A program made the translations under genes and the position numbers. From positions 1 through 11,999 of the forward strand of contig DFPL01000078.1 in NCBI GenBank assembly GCA_002377245.1: a DNA stretch of 11,999 nucleotides. The letters run 5' to 3'. Source of the DNA: Enterobacteriaceae bacterium UBA3516 (GTDB lineage: Bacteria; Pseudomonadota; Gammaproteobacteria; Enterobacterales; Enterobacteriaceae). Each line of letters opens with the position of its first letter. Within the stretch, counting starts at the first letter, position 1. Below are positions 5,697 through 11,999 of this stretch, piece after piece. Under the pieces are notes generated by a model, which was given only the letters and a program-made list of their open reading frames with translations, did not search any database and was not told the origin of the DNA.

Positions 5697-7370
5697 GTCA
5701 GCTAAAGCTGCGTCACGGTTTGGCCAGAAGGATAAGCGCCCAGGGATGGGCTGAATACCGGCCCGTGCCATGGTGCGCAGGGGCTGAAACTCCAGGTTGC
5801 TGACACGCAGTTCGGTGCCTTCCGGCAGACGCTTCACGAAACGCTGGAAGGCATCAAGCCCACCCGCATCCAGTACCGGAACCGCATCCCACTTCAACAC
5901 CACCACCCGTTTGCCTTCGAGCCGTGACTCCAGTTCGCTAAACAGACCGTCGGCAGCGGCGAAGAAAAGCGGGCCTATCACGCGCAGCACCAGAACATCG
6001 GACGGAACGTCAACATTGACCGGGGCGAGGCGGGTCATGCGTGCAATACGGCGCATAAACAGCAGAGACGCGAGAACAATGCCCACGCTGATGGCGATAA
6101 CCATATCGAACAATACCGTCAGCGACATACAGATTAACATCACGATGATGTCGTCTTTCGGACCACGCCGCAGCAGATTCACTACCTTATGCGCTTCGCT
6201 CATGTTCCACGCGACCATCAGCAGCAGAGCCGCCATGGCTGACAATGGCAACCATGAGAGCAGGGGGGCGAGAACCAGTAAAGCCAGGATCACCAGCAGC
6301 GAGTGAATAATGGCCGAAACGGGTGAGGTTGCCCCGGCGCGCACGTTGGCCGCTGAACGGGCGATGGCCGCCGTGGCCGTAATGCCGCCAAAGAACGGGG
6401 CGACGATATTTCCCAATCCCTGACCAATCAACTCACTGTTCGCTTTGTGACGCGTACTGGTCATGCCATCAAGCACCACTGCGCAAAGCAGCGATTCAAT
6501 GGCCCCTAACATTGCCATCGAAAAGGCGGCAGGGAGGAGCGCCTGTAAAGATGCCCAGCTCAGCGTGAAGCGGGAGTCAGGTAAGTTCCACGGTAAAACC
6601 AACTGAGGTAACAGCTGTGGAATGCCATTCCCCTGGCTGCCATCGGCGAGCACGTAGTGGAACTGCGAGCCAATGGTCGCAACATGGCCACCCATGAGAT
6701 TCACGATCCCCATGATGGCGCACCCCGCAAGTAGCGCAGGCAGATGGCCGGGCAGGCGAATGCCCAGGCGTGGCCACAGAATCAACGTGCCTAAGGTAAC
6801 GATACCAATCGCAGCATCACCGGGGTTCAGGGTCGGCAACGCCATGCCCAGCGCCCCGATTTTTTGCAGATAGTGCTCGGGCATATGTGCGACCTGCAGG
6901 CCGAGGAAATCTTTAATCTGCATGGTACCGATAGTAATACCGATACCGGAGGTGAACCCGAGTGTCACTGAAAGGGGGATGTACTCAATCAGCCGCCCAA
7001 AGCGGGCAAGACCAAAGAGAATCAGAAACACGCCTGACATCAAGGTGGCGACCAGCAAGCCACCCAGACCAAACTGTTGTGAAACCGGATAAAGAATGAC
7101 GACAAAGGCAGCGGTAGGACCCGAAACGCTGTAGCGCGAACCACCGGACAACGCGATAACCAACCCGGCGATTGCGGCAGTATAGAGCCCATATTGGGGT
7201 GCCACGCCGCTGCCAATCGCCAGCGCCATCGCAAGGGGGATCGCAATAATGCCGACGGTTATGCCGGCAATCAGGTCGCGGGTGAAACGGGCGAGGCTGT
7301 ATTTCTCTTTCCAGCAGGCTTCAATCAGCGCGCTGAAGGGCATAACGTGGGAGGAAAAGAGTTTATTCAT
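5691..7370 (-). CDS. dauA: DauA, C4-dicarboxylic acid transporter (SLC26A/SulP family, formerly YchM)
   Basis: This is a 559-aa protein, the E. coli length. The membrane part (about residues 25-440) holds the SulP core with the family signature around ALAIGSGVAPQYGLYTA and GGSRYSVSGPTAAFV. A C-terminal STAS domain (about 455-550) contains VLDAGGLDAF at 500-509, with Ala/Gly where anti-sigma antagonists have a phosphorylated Ser. In E. coli DauA takes up succinate aerobically at acidic pH and affects other C4-dicarboxylate transport. The ATG at 7370 gives the conserved MNKLFSSHVMPF and follows a GGGAAG site 9 bases upstream. It is separated from prs by a terminator, so it probably has its own promoter. 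Its stop overlaps the end of the convergent MerR-type gene by 6 bases, with no terminator visible for either. Confidence 0.96.
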   Translation of the reverse strand: MNKLFSSHVMPFSALIEACWKEKYSLARFTRDLIAGITVGIIAIPLAMALAIGSGVAPQYGLYTAAIAGLVIALSGGSRYSVSGPTAAFVVILYPVSQQFGLGGLLVATLMSGVFLILFGLARFGRLIEYIPLSVTLGFTSGIGITIGTMQIKDFLGLQVAHMPEHYLQKIGALGMALPTLNPGDAAIGIVTLGTLILWPRLGIRLPGHLPALLAGCAIMGIVNLMGGHVATIGSQFHYVLADGSQGNGIPQLLPQLVLPWNLPDSRFTLSWASLQALLPAAFSMAMLGAIESLLCAVVLDGMTSTRHKANSELIGQGLGNIVAPFFGGITATAAIARSAANVRAGATSPVSAIIHSLLVILALLVLAPLLSWLPLSAMAALLLMVAWNMSEAHKVVNLLRRGPKDDIIVMLICMSLTVLFDMVIAISVGIVLASLLFMRRIARMTRLAPVNVDVPSDVLVLRVIGPLFFAAADGLFSELESRLEGKRVVVLKWDAVPVLDAGGLDAFQRFVKRLPEGTELRVSNLEFQPLRTMARAGIQPIPGRLSFWPNRDAALADL

Positions 7371-7398
7371 CGTGATGTTCTTCCCTGCGTAAACATCA

Positions 7399-7426
7399 GT
7401 TATACAAAACAGACACCGGCTTTTAA
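7399..7426 (-). promoter_or_regulatory. Candidate dauA promoter
   Basis: On the minus strand TTAAAA (7421-7426) and TATAAC (7399-7404) are spaced by 16 bases. It lies just after the prs terminator, with a predicted start near 7392 and a leader of about 22 bases. Confidence 0.45.
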
Positions 7427-7453
7427 TAAATCATACAAATAAATGACAACAAT

Positions 7454-7477
7454 AAAAAAACCCGCCGCAGCGGGTTT
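7454..7477 (-). terminator. Rho-independent terminator of prs
   Basis: Read on the minus strand, a perfect 8-bp stem (7470-7477 with 7458-7465) with a 4-base loop is followed by seven T residues (7454-7460). It starts 16 bases after the prs stop and separates prs from dauA. Confidence 0.93.
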
Positions 7478-7492
7478 CTGTGCCGATTTCTA

Positions 7493-8440
7493 TCAATGTT
7501 CGAACATTGCAGAAATGGATTCTTCGTTGCTGATGCGACGAATCGCTTCGGCCAGCATGCCAGACAGCGTCAGCGTGCGGACTTTCTCCAGCGCTTTGAT
7601 TTCAGGCGTCAGCGGAATGGTATCGCAGACGATGAACTCATCGATCACGGAATTTTTGATGTTCTGAATCGCGTTGCCAGAGAAGATCGGGTGAGTCGCG
7701 TATGCAAATACACGTTTTGCACCACGTTCTTTCAGTGCTTCGGCTGCTTTACACAGCGTGCCACCGGTATCAATCATGTCATCGACCATGACGCAGTCAC
7801 GATCGGCGACGTCACCGATGATGTGCATCACCTGGGAAACGTTCGCGCGCGGACGGCGCTTGTCGATGATAGCCATATCGGTATCGTTCAGCAGTTTTGC
7901 AATCGCACGAGCGCGAACCACGCCACCGATATCCGGAGAGACCACGATAGGATTATCAAGGTTTTTCTGCAGCATATCTTCGAGCAGGATTGGGCTGCCG
8001 AAAACGTTGTCTACCGGTACATCAAAGAAGCCCTGAATCTGTTCAGCATGCAGGTCAACGGTGAGGACGCGGTCAACGCCAACGCTGGAAAGGAAGTCAG
8101 CCACAACTTTTGCCGTGATAGGCACACGTGCAGAACGCACACGGCGATCCTGACGAGCGTAACCAAAATAAGGAATAACAGCGGTGATACGGCCTGCGGA
8201 AGCACGGCGCAGCGCATCAACCATAACAACCAATTCCATCAGGTTATCGTTAGTTGGAGCACAAGTGGACTGGATGATGAAAATATCACCACCGCGTACA
8301 TTTTCGTTGATTTGTACGCTGACTTCGCCGTCGCTAAAGCGACCTACGGCGGCGTCGCCGAGAGAAGTGTACAGGCGGTTGGCAATACGTTGTGCTAGTT
8401 CCGGGGTGGCGTTACCAGCAAAAAGCTTCATATCAGGCAC
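7493..8440 (-). CDS. prs: Ribose-phosphate pyrophosphokinase (PRPP synthetase)
   Basis: This is a 315-aa protein, the E. coli length. It makes PRPP from ribose 5-phosphate and ATP, feeding purine, pyrimidine, NAD, His and Trp synthesis. Visible motifs are the catalytic flexible loop YARQDR (94-99), His131 in VDLHAEQIQGFF, Lys194 in IIDKRRPR, and the PRPP-binding loop DDMIDTGGT (220-228). The GTG at 8440 is chosen: it gives the conserved (M)PDMKLFAGN start and has a TGAGG site 9 bases upstream. A longer frame from 8509 would add 23 residues that run through the leader hairpin and ignore the ribosome site. The first two thirds are almost invariant relative to E. coli; changes cluster near residues 260-290. 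It is transcribed with lolB-ispE and from a promoter inside ispE. Confidence 0.98.
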   Translation of the reverse strand: MPDMKLFAGNATPELAQRIANRLYTSLGDAAVGRFSDGEVSVQINENVRGGDIFIIQSTCAPTNDNLMELVVMVDALRRASAGRITAVIPYFGYARQDRRVRSARVPITAKVVADFLSSVGVDRVLTVDLHAEQIQGFFDVPVDNVFGSPILLEDMLQKNLDNPIVVSPDIGGVVRARAIAKLLNDTDMAIIDKRRPRANVSQVMHIIGDVADRDCVMVDDMIDTGGTLCKAAEALKERGAKRVFAYATHPIFSGNAIQNIKNSVIDEFIVCDTIPLTPEIKALEKVRTLTLSGMLAEAIRRISNEESISAMFEH

Positions 8441-8469
8441 GAGAAGAACCTCAGGCATGCGTCCATTGG

Positions 8470-8517
8470 TGAATAGAATATGCCAAAAACTGTGCGGGCC
8501 AGGCAACATTCTATTCA
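8470..8517 (-). promoter_or_regulatory. Large hairpin in the prs leader
   Basis: A perfect 10-bp arm pair (8470-8479, TGAATAGAAT, with 8508-8517) continues after a small asymmetric bulge into a 4-bp pair (8481-8484 with 8502-8505) and a 17-base loop. It lies 29 bases upstream of the prs start and has no T-run, so it is not a terminator. It may protect the mRNA or influence translation of prs. Confidence 0.6.
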
Positions 8518-8541
8518 GGCGGTGTATTAAAGAGCGCGATG

Positions 8542-8571
8542 CAACGTCTGGAACGAGGTGACGTTGTCACC
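8542..8571 (-). promoter_or_regulatory. Two mutually exclusive hairpins just after ispE
   Basis: Hairpin A pairs 8557-8562 with 8566-8571 (GGTGAC / GTCACC, 3-base loop). Hairpin B pairs 8542-8548 with 8560-8566 (CAACGTC / GACGTTG, 11-base loop). They share bases 8560-8562 and 8566, so only one can form in a given RNA. They lie in the ispE-prs gap within the prs leader. A switching function is inferred only. Confidence 0.4.
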
Positions 8572-8580
8572 GAAACTCAG

Positions 8581-9435
8581 CTACCCGGCAAGCTTCCTGG
8601 AAAGCGGCGAGAGATTGACGCCCTGCGCCACAAAACCATGTAAACCAGCCGGGACTTGCTCTAGCACCTGACGTGCGGCGAGCTCTGTATCAAATTCAGC
8701 AAAAACACAGGCTCCCGTGCCAGTCAGGCGCGACGGCGCGTATTCTAGCAGCCAGAGGAGCGCCGCATCAACCTCACGAAAACGTTTTCTTGCGATAACC
8801 TCGCAATCGTTGCTGAATTCACAATTTAGCAACGTTTCGATTGACCGCACGGGCGTCTCTCTTGGTAACTCCGGATCGTTAAAAATTTCCGGCGTGGAGA
8901 TATGCACGCCGGGGTGGAGCACCAGGTACCATTTTTCCGCCGGCGCAACCGGTACAAGCCGCTCGCCAATCCCTTCCGCGAACGCCGCGCGACCACGCAC
9001 GAATACCGGAACGTCTGCACCCAACTGCAATCCCAGCTGGGCCAGTTCATCCTCACTGAACCTGCACTGCCAGAGGTGGTTGAGCGCCACAAGCGTTGTC
9101 GCGGCGTTTGAAGAACCGCCTCCCAGCCCACCGCCCATCGGCAGACGCTTGTCGATGCCAATGTCCGCACCGCTGCCCGCAGGCAAGCGCCCGCTCTCCT
9201 GCGCGGCCTTCATCAACAAACGTGCGGCACGGACAATCAGGTTTTCTTCGTCCGCTACCCCGTTGATGGAGGTGAGCAGGCGAAGAATACCGTCGGTGCG
9301 GGGTTCAATGTGCAGCGTGTCGCCGTAATCGAGAAACTGGAACAGCGTTTGCAGATTGTGGTAACCGTCAGGACGCCTGCCGGTGATATACAAAAACAGA
9401 TTGAGTTTTGCTGGGGAAGGCCACTGGGTCATCAT
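8581..9435 (-). CDS. ispE: 4-diphosphocytidyl-2-C-methyl-D-erythritol kinase
   Basis: This is a 284-aa protein (E. coli 283). It phosphorylates CDP-methylerythritol with ATP in the non-mevalonate (MEP) isoprenoid pathway. It is a GHMP kinase: Lys10 in PSPAKLNLFL, the glycine-rich loop PMGGGLGGGSSNAA (99-112) and catalytic Asp141 in LGADVPVF are all present. The ATG at 9435 overlaps the lolB stop by one base (TAATG), indicating translational coupling; a second ATG follows directly (MMTQ). The coding sequence does double duty: the codons for ARKRFRE (8772-8794) contain the PurR operator and the bases downstream contain the promoter of prs. Confidence 0.97.
   Translation of the reverse strand: MMTQWPSPAKLNLFLYITGRRPDGYHNLQTLFQFLDYGDTLHIEPRTDGILRLLTSINGVADEENLIVRAARLLMKAAQESGRLPAGSGADIGIDKRLPMGGGLGGGSSNAATTLVALNHLWQCRFSEDELAQLGLQLGADVPVFVRGRAAFAEGIGERLVPVAPAEKWYLVLHPGVHISTPEIFNDPELPRETPVRSIETLLNCEFSNDCEVIARKRFREVDAALLWLLEYAPSRLTGTGACVFAEFDTELAARQVLEQVPAGLHGFVAQGVNLSPLSRKLAG
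8742..8771 (-). promoter_or_regulatory. prs promoter inside ispE
   Basis: On the minus strand TTGATG (8766-8771) and TAGAAT (8742-8747) are spaced by 18 bases, and the -10 is preceded by TGC, giving an extended -10. The predicted start near 8735 gives a leader of about 295 bases, close to the 302-base leader reported for E. coli prs. Confidence 0.7.
8776..8791 (-). promoter_or_regulatory. PurR operator of prs, inside the ispE coding sequence
   Basis: The plus strand reads ACGAAAACGTTTTCTT, matching the PurR consensus ACGCAAACGTTTTCNT at all specified positions but one. It lies just upstream of the prs -35, centred about 48 bases before the predicted start. In E. coli prs is a known member of the purine regulon with a very similar operator (AAGAAAACGTTTTC core). 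Confidence 0.8.
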
Positions 9436-10058
9436 TATTTGGCGATCCAGTTGTCCATTTTCAGCTTGATGCGTTGGCCGCCATCGCTCAGCTCAAGATT
9501 GGACGGCAGAGCCGGTTGGGTCTTGGTATCATAACCGTTGTAAACGACTTTCCAGTTTTTGCCGTTCTGGCTGTAATTGATTTCACTCAGACGGAACTGG
9601 TCATCCAGTTTGTAATCCGTGGCATCACCCGGCAGGCCGACTATCCACTGACGCAGGCTGTTGAGCGGAATAGGCATTCCGGTCAATTTGCCAATCATCT
9701 CTTCGGCATCATCAGCTTTATAGTGCTGGCCTTTGTTGTCCACCAGTTCAACCGCACCCGGTGCAGCATTCAGTTCAAGCTCAGTGCTGCCCAGTGGGTT
9801 AGTCAGCAGCAGGCGGTAACGATCCTGACCGGTTTGCTGCCAGAAGAAGCGGGCATACACTTTTTGCTGATCGGAGATGAACGCAAAGGCACCCCGCGTC
9901 TGGAACTGGTTAAGCGCACGCACCTCTTGTTGGTGCTGGCGCCACTGCGGCGCATCCGGACTTTGTCCTGGTCCCTTAGGCGCGTTGAGCGTACAGGCGC
10001 TGAGTACGAGGCTTGCCAGCGGTAGCAGGCGAATAAGACGGGAAGTCGGCAAAGTCAT
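9435..10058 (-). CDS. lolB: Outer-membrane lipoprotein LolB
   Basis: This is a 207-aa precursor, the E. coli length. LolB is itself an outer-membrane lipoprotein that receives lipoproteins from the periplasmic carrier LolA and inserts them into the outer membrane. A signal peptide (residues 1-21, RLIRLLPLASLVLSA) ends in the lipobox LSAC, with lipidated Cys22. The next residue is Thr rather than Asp, so the protein avoids inner-membrane retention. The mature part carries the conserved RGAFAFISDQQKVYARFFWQQ and LLTNPLGSTELEL segments. The ATG at 10058 is chosen over an upstream in-frame ATG (10118) because it gives the expected signal peptide; an AAGGA site lies 12 bases upstream. Its stop overlaps the ispE start. 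It is divergent from hemA, as in E. coli. Confidence 0.96.
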   Translation of the reverse strand: MTLPTSRLIRLLPLASLVLSACTLNAPKGPGQSPDAPQWRQHQQEVRALNQFQTRGAFAFISDQQKVYARFFWQQTGQDRYRLLLTNPLGSTELELNAAPGAVELVDNKGQHYKADDAEEMIGKLTGMPIPLNSLRQWIVGLPGDATDYKLDDQFRLSEINYSQNGKNWKVVYNGYDTKTQPALPSNLELSDGGQRIKLKMDNWIAK

Positions 10059-10259
10059 AATGGGGGCAAGTCCTTGAGATTCGTTACAGTTAATAGACTT
10101 AATGCTAGCGCCGGGCACGCAGAGCGTCTACGTTCACGTTGTCTTAAATCATTAAATTACCAATTACTCCAAAAGGGGGCGCTCTCTTTTATTGCCCTCA
10201 CGCATCCTGTATGATGCGCTCAGTCTAACCTTATCAACGTTGGTACTACTCCCGCACTC
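10059..10259. promoter_or_regulatory. Divergent lolB/hemA promoter region
   Basis: The region is 201 bases. For hemA, TATGAT (10210-10215) matches the -10 at 5 of 6 bases; the -35 at 10187-10192 (TTTTAT) is weak, and the predicted start is near 10222. For lolB, on the minus strand, TAGACG (10125-10130) and TAGCAT (10102-10107) are spaced by 17 bases. No clear Shine-Dalgarno sequence precedes hemA. These are pattern matches only. Confidence 0.4.
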
Positions 10260-11516
10260 ATGACCCTTTTAGCGCTTGGCATCAACCACAAAACGGCCCC
10301 CGTTTCGTTGCGAGAACGTATTACGTTTTCGCCGGAAACGCTTGACCAGGCTCTGGAAAGCCTGCTGGCGCAGCCAATGGTGCAGGGCGGAGTGGTGCTG
10401 TCGACATGCAACCGGACTGAACTCTATCTCAGTGTGGACGAGCGGGACAACCTGCATGAGTCCCTTGTCCGTTGGCTATGCGATTATCATCAAATTAGCG
10501 AAGAAGAGCTGCGCAACAGCCTCTACTGGCATCATGATAACGATGCGGTGAGTCATTTAATGCGCGTGGCGAGTGGGCTCGACTCTTTGGTACTCGGCGA
10601 ACCCCAAATTCTCGGGCAGGTTAAGAAAGCCTTTGCAGACTCTAATCGCGGTCACCTGAATGTGAGTGAACTGGAACGAATGTTCCAGAAATCCTTCTCC
10701 GTTGCCAAGCGCGTGCGCACGGAAACGGATATCGGTGCCAGCGCTGTCTCCGTCGCCTTTGCTGCCTGTACGCTGGCACGACAAATCTTCGAATCTCTCT
10801 CTGCCGTTACCGTTCTTCTCGTGGGCGCCGGTGAAACCATCGAGCTGGTCGCCCGTCATCTGCGCGAACATAAAGTGCAGAACATGATCATCGCCAACCG
10901 TACCCGTGAACGCGCGCAACTGCTGGCTGATGAAGTGGGGGCAGAAGTCATCTCTCTGAGCGAGATCGACTCACGCCTGAAAGATGCAGACATCGTGATA
11001 AGCTCCACGGCCAGCCCGCTACCGATCATCGGTAAAGGTATGGTCGAGCGTGCGATGAAAGCACGGCGTAATCAGCCAGTGCTGCTGGTGGATATCGCTG
11101 TGCCGCGTGACGTCGAACCTGAAGTGGGTAAAGTGGCGAACGCCTATCTCTACAGCGTTGACGATCTGCAAAGTATTATTCAGCACAATCTGGCGCAACG
11201 AAAAGCGGCCGCAGTCCAGGCCGAAACCATCGTTGCTCAGGAAACCAGTGAATTTATGGCCTGGCTGCGTGCGCAAAGTGCCAGCGAGACCATCCGTGAT
11301 TACCGTAGTCAGTCCGAGCAGGTCCGGGACGAACTCACAGCGAAAGCGCTGGCAGCCCTTGAACAGGGCGGTGACGCGCAAGCCATTATGCAGGATCTGG
11401 CCTGGAAACTGACCAACCGCCTGATCCACGCACCAACCAAGTCTCTTCAGCAGGCCGCCCGTGACGGGGATGACGATCGCCTGCTTATTCTGCGCAACAG
11501 CCTCGGGCTGGAGTAG
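10260..11516 (+). CDS. hemA: Glutamyl-tRNA reductase
   Basis: This is a 418-aa protein, the E. coli length. It reduces glutamyl-tRNA with NADPH to glutamate-1-semialdehyde, the first committed step of the C5 tetrapyrrole (heme) pathway. The catalytic Cys50 is in STCNRTEL, His99 in AVSHLMRVASGLDSLVLGEPQ is kept, and the NADPH-binding GAGE lies at 189-192. Cys170, reported as important for heme binding and regulated turnover, is present. The C-terminal dimerisation domain contains the LTNRLIHAPTKSL segment. The ATG at 10260 lacks a recognisable Shine-Dalgarno sequence (CCCGCACTC precedes it), so initiation is probably weak; this start gives the conserved N-terminus MTLLALGINHKTAPVSLRER. The stop is TAG. 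The prfA gene begins 37 bases later, consistent with the known hemA-prfA operon. Confidence 0.98.
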   Translation: MTLLALGINHKTAPVSLRERITFSPETLDQALESLLAQPMVQGGVVLSTCNRTELYLSVDERDNLHESLVRWLCDYHQISEEELRNSLYWHHDNDAVSHLMRVASGLDSLVLGEPQILGQVKKAFADSNRGHLNVSELERMFQKSFSVAKRVRTETDIGASAVSVAFAACTLARQIFESLSAVTVLLVGAGETIELVARHLREHKVQNMIIANRTRERAQLLADEVGAEVISLSEIDSRLKDADIVISSTASPLPIIGKGMVERAMKARRNQPVLLVDIAVPRDVEPEVGKVANAYLYSVDDLQSIIQHNLAQRKAAAVQAETIVAQETSEFMAWLRAQSASETIRDYRSQSEQVRDELTAKALAALEQGGDAQAIMQDLAWKLTNRLIHAPTKSLQQAARDGDDDRLLILRNSLGLE

Positions 11517-11553
11517 CACAACAACCTCTTATAACTAAGGTGCATTTACGCCT

Positions 11554-11999
11554 ATGAAGCCTTCTATCGTTGCCAAACTGGAAGCCCTGTACGAACGCCA
11601 TGAAGAAGTTCAGGCGTTACTGGGTGATGCGCAAACCATCGCCGATCAAGAGCGATTCCGCGCCTTATCCCGTGAATACGCGCAATTAAGCGACGTGTCA
11701 CGCTGCTTTACTGACTGGCAACAGGTTCAGGAAGACATTGAAACCGCGCAGATGATGCTCGACGATCCGGAAATGCGCGAAATGGCGCAGGAAGAACTGC
11801 GCGAAGCGAAAGAAAAAAGTGAACAGCTCGAACAGCACCTGCAAATTTTGCTGCTGCCTAAAGATCCTGATGATGAACGTAGCGCTTTCGTCGAAGTCCG
11901 TGCCGGTACCGGCGGTGACGAAGCGGCCCTGTTTGCCGGCGATCTTTTCCGCATGTACAGCCGCTATGCCGAATCCCGCCGCTGGCGCGTGGAGATCAT
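11554..11999 (+). CDS. prfA: Peptide chain release factor 1 (N-terminal part, 3' end outside window)
   Basis: 148 codons and two bases are visible, of about 360 codons in E. coli. RF1 recognises UAA and UAG and triggers peptide release from the ribosome. The visible part starts MKPSIVAKLEALYERHEEVQ and holds the helical domain 1 (about 1-100) and the start of the conserved core with VEVRAGTGGDEAALFAGDLF. The codon-recognition PxT motif and the catalytic GGQ loop lie beyond the window. The ATG at 11554 is preceded by a weak TAAGGTG (11536-11542) at long spacing. It follows hemA by 37 bases with no terminator, so it is cotranscribed; in E. coli prmC follows. Confidence 0.97.
   Translation, partial: MKPSIVAKLEALYERHEEVQALLGDAQTIADQERFRALSREYAQLSDVSRCFTDWQQVQEDIETAQMMLDDPEMREMAQEELREAKEKSEQLEQHLQILLLPKDPDDERSAFVEVRAGTGGDEAALFAGDLFRMYSRYAESRRWRVEI

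Noticed and set aside
7496..8398. 300-codon open frame on the plus strand opposite prs
   Set aside because: It is antisense to the highly conserved prs gene and has no domain pattern; its length reflects the codon usage of prs.
8441..8509. N-terminal extension of Prs by 23 residues
   Set aside because: The extension crosses the leader hairpin, and the GTG at 8440 has the ribosome site and the conserved N-terminus.
8542..8555. Possible second PurR box (GCAACG) after ispE
   Set aside because: The spacing within the half-sites does not fit the consensus; the box at 8776-8791 fits far better.
9408..10025. 205-codon open frame on the plus strand opposite lolB
   Set aside because: It is a shadow of lolB, whose signal peptide, lipobox and conserved blocks are clear.

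Overview
The window is chromosomal DNA from a gammaproteobacterium of the Enterobacteriaceae. Most proteins (YchF, Pth, YchH, DauA, Prs, IspE, LolB, HemA, PrfA) resemble their Escherichia coli counterparts over full length, and the block prfA-hemA / lolB-ispE-prs-dauA / ychH / pth-ychF has the E. coli order. It is not E. coli itself. A pgaCD end and a nucleoside-gate membrane protein lie beyond ychF, and an extra MerR-type regulator gene sits between ychH and dauA. An Enterobacter, Lelliottia, Leclercia or Citrobacter-like genome is plausible; the genus cannot be fixed from the sequence alone.

Layout, left to right. Positions 1-935 hold the end of a poly-N-acetylglucosamine exopolysaccharide operon (3' part of pgaC, complete pgaD, terminator). 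Positions 954-1886 (minus) encode a 310-residue membrane protein with two Gate (nucleoside recognition) repeats. Positions 2098-3979 (minus) hold pth and ychF with a bidirectional-looking terminator. The 275-bp divergent region 3980-4254 carries a pth promoter candidate and a well-placed class II CRP site for ychH. ychH (plus) ends at a strong terminator, followed by a palindromic operator-like element and a 349-aa MerR-family regulator with a duplicated TipAS-like C-terminal region. That gene runs 6 bp into the end of dauA.

From 5691 to 10058 (minus) lie lolB-ispE-prs-dauA, that is outer-membrane lipoprotein insertion, isoprenoid synthesis, PRPP synthesis and dicarboxylate transport. The prs promoter and a near-consensus PurR operator lie inside the ispE coding sequence, giving a leader of about 295 nt that contains several hairpins. 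From 10059 the divergent hemA-prfA operon (first step of tetrapyrrole synthesis; peptide release factor 1) runs off the right edge.

Most of the window is conserved housekeeping DNA. The parts that look accessory or least explained are the MerR/TipAS-like gene with its operator, the Gate protein next to the pga operon, and the structured prs leader. I see no mobile element, CRISPR array, tRNA, rRNA or phage gene. No intergenic gap exceeds 300 bases.
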